Positions 59,748-64,000 of a stretch of 64,000 nucleotides of DNA are shown here, one piece after another. The notes under the pieces are model-generated. The model searched no databases. It worked only from the letters and a program-made list of their open reading frames with translations, and had not been told where the DNA came from. Within the stretch, counting starts at the first letter, position 1; every line of letters begins with the position of its first letter. This DNA is from Pseudogemmatithrix spongiicola (GTDB lineage Bacteria; Gemmatimonadota; Gemmatimonadetes; Gemmatimonadales; Gemmatimonadaceae), in assembly GCF_030623445.1 (NCBI RefSeq), contig NZ_CP130613.1:124001-188000 (forward strand). Direction: 5' to 3'. Position numbers and translations under genes: made by a program.

Positions 59748-59790
59748 TGTCGCAATCCCCTGACACTCAATATGTCCAGTAGACTTGACA
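59748..59790. promoter_or_regulatory. Two TGT-N12-ACA palindromes (PpsR/CrtJ-type) in the bchI/crtF divergent promoter
   Basis: Site 1 is 59748-59765 (TGTCGCAATCCCCTGACA) and site 2 is 59773-59790 (TGTCCAGTAGACTTGACA), separated by 7 bp. Site 1 overlaps the -35 (TTGCGA) of the bchI promoter. Site 2 contains TTGACA (59785-59790), the -35 of a rightward promoter with TATCGT 17 nt later. This spacing matches cooperative CrtJ/PpsR binding sites known in purple bacteria. Confidence 0.75.
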
Positions 59791-59908
59791 GATTGAAAAC
59801 ACGGTCTTATCGTCGCCTTGTCGGCACACCCCCACTCCGACGCTCGGTGTGGGGAACAGTGCCGGCCTCTCCCGGGCTTCACTCCGAATGGCACCTCCGG
59901 AGAATACG

Positions 59909-61057
59909 ATGGTTGGGGTGGCGGTCGCTGATGAGGCGCCGCCGATGACCTGGCGCGATCGCCTGCTGGCTTGGCGTGATCGTATCCAGTCGAGCCCCAC
60001 GTTCCAGCGCTGGGCTGCGAGTTTCCCGCTCACGCGACCGATCGCCCTGCGACGGTCACGCGCGCTGTTCGACCTCACGGCCGGCTTCGTCTACACGCAG
60101 ACGCTCACGGCGTGTGTGCGGGTCGGACTGTTTGACTTCCTGGCGGAGAGGCCGCGCACGCGCGCGGAGATTGCCGCCCACGTGGGAATCCCGCTGGAAG
60201 AGACCGAGCGGCTACTCCGTGCGGCGATTGCGCTCAAGCTGGTGCAGGGGCGGTCAGGCGACCGGTTCGGCTGCGGTCCGATGGGTGCGCCGTTGATTGG
60301 AAATGTCGGCTTGGCTCGAATGATTGAGCACAATGCCTTGCTATATCAGGACTTGACGGATCCTATCGAGTTCTTCCGGTCAAGTCAGAGCAGTAACAGA
60401 GCAGTATTGCAACACTTTCCGTACACAAGCGTCACTGATCCTGAAAAGTTCGGCCGCGGTGTGGTCGCCGACTACTCCTCACTGATGGCGGAGACTGTGC
60501 GGCCGCTGGCGGAGGACATCCTCGACCGGTACTCGCTGGACGGTCGAAAGGCGCTGTTGGATGTGGGTGGTGGTGAGGGCGCGTTCCTCGCCGAGGTCGC
60601 CTGGAGGTATCAGGGGATCGGTTTGAAGTTGTTCGACCTCCCTGCTGTGGTAGAGGGGGCGAAGATACGTCTGGCCCGGTTGGGTCTTGTGGGGCGGGTG
60701 GAATTGTCCGGGGGGAACTTTCATCAGGACCCCCTCCCAACCGGTGCCGACGTAATCACGTTAGTGCGCGTGCTCTTGGACCACGATGACGCCTCTGTGC
60801 TGGGGCTGCTGCGGCGGGTGCGCGCGGCGCTCGAGCCGGGTGGCGTCTTGTTGATCGTGGAGCCGTTCTCGGGAGTGCGCGGGGCGGAGACGGTCGGCGA
60901 TGCCTATTTCGGCCTGTACCTGCGGGCGATGGGACGGGGTCGGGCGCGTCGGGCGGATGAGCTCCAGGCCCTACTAATGAAGGCGGGGTTCTCTGGCAGC
61001 AAAGTGCACCGGACCCGGTACCCGGTGTACGCGGGGCTGATTTCGGCGACTCCATAG
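59909..61057 (+). CDS. crtF: Carotenoid O-methyltransferase CrtF (demethylspheroidene / hydroxyneurosporene type)
   Basis: A protein of 382 aa. ATG 59909 is chosen because GGAG (59899-59902) precedes it by 6 nt; earlier ATGs at 59849 and 59888 lack a site. The N-terminal dimerisation part FQRWAASFPLTRPIALRRSRALFDLTAGFVYTQTLTACVRVGLFDFLAE is characteristic of CrtF. SAM motif LLDVGGGEGAFLAEVA and the catalytic region LVRVLLDHDDASVLGLLRRVRAAL follow. It methylates the tertiary hydroxyl of acyclic carotenoids. An intrinsic terminator follows. Confidence 0.9.
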   Translation: MVGVAVADEAPPMTWRDRLLAWRDRIQSSPTFQRWAASFPLTRPIALRRSRALFDLTAGFVYTQTLTACVRVGLFDFLAERPRTRAEIAAHVGIPLEETERLLRAAIALKLVQGRSGDRFGCGPMGAPLIGNVGLARMIEHNALLYQDLTDPIEFFRSSQSSNRAVLQHFPYTSVTDPEKFGRGVVADYSSLMAETVRPLAEDILDRYSLDGRKALLDVGGGEGAFLAEVAWRYQGIGLKLFDLPAVVEGAKIRLARLGLVGRVELSGGNFHQDPLPTGADVITLVRVLLDHDDASVLGLLRRVRAALEPGGVLLIVEPFSGVRGAETVGDAYFGLYLRAMGRGRARRADELQALLMKAGFSGSKVHRTRYPVYAGLISATP

Positions 61058-61089
61058 ACGCACCGGCTCGATTTGAGCTGGGGACTAGC

Positions 61090-61117
61090 GGGCCGGCCCT
61101 CCGGCCCTCAAGTTTTT
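61090..61117 (+). terminator. Intrinsic terminator after crtF
   Basis: Perfect 7-bp stem GGGCCGG / CCGGCCC with loop CCCT, then TCAAG and a run of five T (61113-61117), 32 nt after the crtF stop. It separates crtF from bchC transcription. Confidence 0.8.
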
Positions 61118-61124
61118 CCGGTAG

Positions 61125-61168
61125 TGTAAATCTGTCTTGACGGTTTGTAGTGTCAGTCGTACGTTACG
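61125..61168 (+). promoter_or_regulatory. bchC promoter with two near-consensus PpsR boxes
   Basis: TGT-N12-ACG occurs at 61125-61142 and at 61151-61168, separated by 8 bp; each differs from TGT-N12-ACA at the last base. TTGACG (61137-61142) and TACGTT (61160-61165) form a -35/-10 pair with a 17-nt spacer, each overlapping one box. Confidence 0.6.
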
Positions 61169-61200
61169 GACTGAAGGCTCCTTCCTTATTGAGGACGCTG

Positions 61201-62142
61201 GTGCAGACTCGGGCGATTGTCTTCGAACAACCACGGCAACTCAGCGTGCGCGAGCTCACACTCGCGGCACCGAGTGCATCGGATGTCGTTGTCGACATCG
61301 CGTGGTCGTCGATTAGCGCCGGGACGGAACGTCTGCTGTGGGAAGGCCGCATGCCGATGTTTCCGGGCCTCGCGTATCCGCTGGTGCCGGGCTACGAGTC
61401 GGTAGGCACAGTAATGAAAGTCGGTGATGGGGTCACGCAACTCGCGCCGGGTACGAGTGTCTTCGTGCCGGGCGCGAACTGTTATGGCCCCGACGTGCGC
61501 GGGCTCTTCGGCGGCGCATCACGTCGCGTCGTCGTGCCCGCATCGCGCGTGATCGCCATCGATCCGTCATTGAAGGAGCGCGCGACGTTGCTCGCGCTCG
61601 CCGCCACGGCGCTGCACGCGCTGCGCGGCGGATCCGCGCTGCCCGAGCTCGTGATCGGCCACGGCGTCTTCGGCCGTCTCACGGCGCGCCTGATCCAAGC
61701 GCTGGGTGGCAGCCCCACGGTGTGGGAGCGCAACGACGCCCGCATGGGCGGTGCGACCGGTTACGCCGTGCTCGACGCGGCGAACGATCCGCGCAAGGAC
61801 TACCGCTGCATCTTCGACGCCTCCGGCGATGCGTCGCTGCTTGATGCGCTGGTGATGCGCCTGGCCAAGGGCGGGGAGATCGTGCTCGCGGGCTTCTACT
61901 CGACGCCGATCTCCTTCGTGTTTCCGCCGGCCTTCATGAAAGAAGCTCGCTTCCGCATCGCGGCCGAATGGTCGCCGGCGGATCTCGCCGACTGCGTCGC
62001 CATGCACCGCGACGGTCGGCTCTCGCTGGACGGACTCATCACGGATATCTCCCCCGCCGAACGCGCTGCCGATGCCTATCGCGCCGCGTTCGATGATCCG
62101 CACTGCCTCAAGATGGTCCTCGACTGGAGCACACTATCGTGA
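61201..62142 (+). CDS. bchC: 3-hydroxyethyl bacteriochlorophyllide a dehydrogenase
   Basis: A protein of 313 aa from GTG 61201, preceded by GAGG at 61191-61194; the product begins VQTRAIVFEQPRQLSVRELTL as expected, whereas an upstream start at 61150 overlaps promoter elements. Zinc-less MDR fold: DIAWSSISAGTERLLWEGRMPMFPGLAYPLVPGYESVG, then GASRRVVVPASRVIAIDP and LVIGHGVFGRLTARLIQALGG. It oxidises the 3-hydroxyethyl side chain to 3-acetyl. The stop overlaps the bchX start (GTGA). Confidence 0.94.
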   Translation: MQTRAIVFEQPRQLSVRELTLAAPSASDVVVDIAWSSISAGTERLLWEGRMPMFPGLAYPLVPGYESVGTVMKVGDGVTQLAPGTSVFVPGANCYGPDVRGLFGGASRRVVVPASRVIAIDPSLKERATLLALAATALHALRGGSALPELVIGHGVFGRLTARLIQALGGSPTVWERNDARMGGATGYAVLDAANDPRKDYRCIFDASGDASLLDALVMRLAKGGEIVLAGFYSTPISFVFPPAFMKEARFRIAAEWSPADLADCVAMHRDGRLSLDGLITDISPAERAADAYRAAFDDPHCLKMVLDWSTLS

Positions 62143-63149
62143 TTGACAACGGCACACCGACCGACGCGCTCGTCCAGCTGCACCGCGGCCTCCGCGACGA
62201 AGCCGCCTCCACGCCCGAGCCGGTCAGCACCGGCGAGGTCAAGAAGGAAACGCAGATCATCGCGATCTACGGCAAGGGCGGCATCGGCAAGTCGTTCACG
62301 CTGGCGAACCTCTCCTATATGATGGCGCAGCAGGGCAAGAAGGTCCTGCTGATCGGCTGCGACCCGAAGAGCGACACGACGTCGCTGCTCTTCGGCGGCC
62401 GCGCGACGCCGACGATCATCGAGACGAGCTCCAAGAAGAAGCTGGCCGGCGAAGAAGTCACCATCTCCGATGTGTGCTTCAAGCGCGACGGCGTCTTCGC
62501 GATGGAACTGGGCGGTCCGGAAGTCGGCCGCGGCTGCGGCGGACGCGGCATCATCCACGGCTTCGAACTCCTCGAGAAGCTGGGCTTCCATGAATGGGGC
62601 TTCGACTACGTGCTGCTCGACTTCCTGGGCGACGTGGTCTGCGGCGGCTTCGGCCTGCCGATTGCCCGCGACATGTGCCAGAAGGTCATCGTCGTCGCCT
62701 CCAACGACCTGCAATCGCTCTACGTCGCCAACAACGTCTGCTCGGCGGTCGAATACTTCCGCAAGCTGGGCGGCAACGTCGGCGTCGCGGGCATGGTGAT
62801 CAACAAGGATGACGGCACGGGTGAGGCTGCGGCGTTCGCCGACATCGTCGGCATCCCGGTCTTAAGCGCGATCCCGGCGCACGAGGATATCCGCCGCAAG
62901 AGCGCCAACTATGAGATCGTCGGCTTGCCCGGCGGTCAGTGGGGCTCGCTGTTCGAGACGCTGTCGACAAACGTCGCCGAAGCGCCGCCGGTACGTCCGA
63001 AGCCGCTCACGCAGGACCAGCTGCTCGGCCTGTTCGCCAGCGACGTGACGGGGCGCGACGTGGTGCTCGAGCCGGCGACGATGGTCGACATGGTCGGCCG
63101 CGCCGACATCTCGAAGCCGTCGCTCGAAGTCGTCTACGACACGGTCTGA
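62139..63149 (+). CDS. bchX: Chlorophyllide a reductase iron protein BchX
   Basis: A NifH-like electron donor of 336 aa for BchYZ, starting at GTG 62139 within the bchC stop. P-loop: [21 protein letters not shown]. 4Fe-4S Cys ligands are in VGRGCGGRGIIHG and [18 protein letters not shown]. The N-terminal extension of about 35 residues is normal for BchX. It differs clearly from the BchL in the first half of the window. Confidence 0.96.
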   Translation: MIDNGTPTDALVQLHRGLRDEAASTPEPVSTGEVKKETQIIAIYGKGGIGKSFTLANLSYMMAQQGKKVLLIGCDPKSDTTSLLFGGRATPTIIETSSKKKLAGEEVTISDVCFKRDGVFAMELGGPEVGRGCGGRGIIHGFELLEKLGFHEWGFDYVLLDFLGDVVCGGFGLPIARDMCQKVIVVASNDLQSLYVANNVCSAVEYFRKLGGNVGVAGMVINKDDGTGEAAAFADIVGIPVLSAIPAHEDIRRKSANYEIVGLPGGQWGSLFETLSTNVAEAPPVRPKPLTQDQLLGLFASDVTGRDVVLEPATMVDMVGRADISKPSLEVVYDTV

Positions 63150-63153
63150 GCCG

Positions 63154-64000
63154 ATGACGTCGATTCCGCTTCCCATGGTCGAGAATCCCGACGCCCTCAA
63201 GGGCGACGGGATGGGCTGCCATTCGGGGAAGGAACAGCTGCAGGCGGCGGCCCGCGCGGCGGGGAAGAGCGAGACGCTCGACCAGTACGCCGCGGACTAT
63301 CCCAAGGGTCCGCACGACCAGCCGCAGAGCATGTGCCCGGCGTTCGGCTCACTGCGCGTGGGGCTGCGCATGCGGCGCACGGCGACGATCCTCTCCGGCT
63401 CGGCGTGCTGCGTCTACGGACTGACGTTCACTTCGCACTTCTACGGCGCGCGCCGCACAGTCGGTTACGTGCCGTTCAACTCCGAGTCGCTGGTCACGGG
63501 CAAGCTCTTCGAAGACATCCGTGACGCCGTGCACGCGACGGCGGATCCGGAGAAGTACGACGCGATCGTGATCACGAATCTCTGCGTGCCGACCGCTTCG
63601 GGCGTGCCGCTGCAGCTGCTGCCGAAGGAAATCAACGGCGTGCGCATCATCGGCATCGACGTGCCGGGCTTCGGCGTGCCGACGCATGCGGAAGCCAAGG
63701 ACGTGCTGGCCGGGGCGATGCTGAAGTACGCGCGCACGGAAGCCGAGTTGGGTCCGGTGGCGGCGCCGCGCGGTGGGAAGAGCGAGAAGCCGACGGTCAC
63801 GCTGTTGGGGGAGATGTTCCCGGCCGATCCGATGGGTATCGGCGCGATGCTTGAGCCCATGGGGCTCGCCGCAGGTCCGGTGGTGCCGACGCGCGAATGG
63901 CGCGAGCTGTACGCCGCGCTGGATTCACAGGTGATCGCGGCGATCCATCCGTTCTATACGGCGAGCATCCGCGAGTTCGAGGCGGCCGGCCGCACGATCG
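63154..64000 (+). CDS. bchY: Chlorophyllide a reductase subunit Y (3' partial)
   Basis: The first 282 residues are visible before the window ends. GDGMGCHSGKEQLQAAARAAGKSE, PKGPHDQPQSMCPAFGSLRVG and ATILSGSACCVYGLTFTSHF carry the conserved cysteines that ligate the YZ iron-sulfur cluster. GVRIIGIDVPGFGVPTHAEAKDVLAGAM is also characteristic. With BchX and BchZ it reduces ring B to form the bacteriochlorin. The ATG is 4 nt after the bchX stop. bchZ and the puf genes would be expected beyond 64000. Confidence 0.95.
   Translation, partial: MTSIPLPMVENPDALKGDGMGCHSGKEQLQAAARAAGKSETLDQYAADYPKGPHDQPQSMCPAFGSLRVGLRMRRTATILSGSACCVYGLTFTSHFYGARRTVGYVPFNSESLVTGKLFEDIRDAVHATADPEKYDAIVITNLCVPTASGVPLQLLPKEINGVRIIGIDVPGFGVPTHAEAKDVLAGAMLKYARTEAELGPVAAPRGGKSEKPTVTLLGEMFPADPMGIGAMLEPMGLAAGPVVPTREWRELYAALDSQVIAAIHPFYTASIREFEAAGRTI

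Overview
The window is high-GC, densely packed chromosomal DNA. It carries most of a purple-bacterial-type photosynthesis gene cluster set among genes typical of Gemmatimonadota: tandem small outer-membrane barrel proteins, Ig-like/RCC1 and VPS10/BNR-type surface proteins, S9 peptidases and amidohydrolases. The most economical reading is a phototrophic Gemmatimonadota bacterium. That phylum is known to carry a photosynthesis cluster acquired from a proteobacterium. The species cannot be fixed from the sequence alone.

Layout. (1) 1-12734, plus strand: first half of the photosynthesis cluster, bchN(partial)-bchB-bchH-bchL-bchM-(106-aa unknown)-acsF-lhaA-puhA (as two ORFs)-puhB-puhC. Most genes abut or overlap by 4 nt. 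(2) 12744-25000: non-photosynthetic genes: a YdeI-like protein, a VOC protein, three tandem beta-barrel proteins, an acyl-CoA dehydrogenase/phosphotransferase/SDR lipid-catabolism group, an S9 peptidase and an amidohydrolase. (3) 25000-43000: accessory region with a HigBA pair plus a lone antitoxin, a MarR/ring-cleavage dioxygenase/YceI stress module, a compositionally different DUF262-HNH / DUF2075 defence-like pair, a VapBC pair, a very large Ig-like/RCC1 lipoprotein, a DUF2779 nuclease-like protein, a complete IS481-family element with target duplication, a K+ channel and a Phd/PIN pair. (4) 42900-52840: secreted or periplasmic functions (GH20, VPS10/BNR protein, family-10-like glycosidase, a copper-delivery operon of SCO, PCu(A)C and cupredoxin) and a ribosome-hibernation factor. 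(5) 52840-55803: a repeat-rich non-coding stretch, then a persulfide/sulfide detoxification operon (TauE, MBL-rhodanese, ArsR). (6) 55896-64000: second half of the photosynthesis cluster. bchI-bchD-puhE-(71-aa unknown) run leftward; crtF, bchC, bchX and bchY (partial) run rightward.

Together the two halves supply chlorin and bacteriochlorophyll synthesis (Mg insertion BchHID, methylation BchM, aerobic cyclase AcsF, dark protochlorophyllide reductase BchLNB, chlorin reductase BchXY, BchC), a carotenoid O-methyltransferase (CrtF), and assembly or reaction-centre H functions (LhaA, PuhA, PuhB, PuhC, PuhE). The pufBALMC genes would be expected to the right, outside the window. The bchI/crtF divergent promoter carries two exact TGT-N12-ACA palindromes 7 bp apart. 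The bchC promoter carries two near-matches 8 bp apart. Both arrangements are expected for PpsR/CrtJ-type control.

Most notable points: the cluster is split by about 43 kb of unrelated genes; the reaction-centre H subunit is encoded as two translationally coupled genes; a family of heptamer-based hairpin repeats sits in gene junctions, including inside the photosynthesis operon; and several toxin-antitoxin or regulator promoters contain clear palindromic operators.
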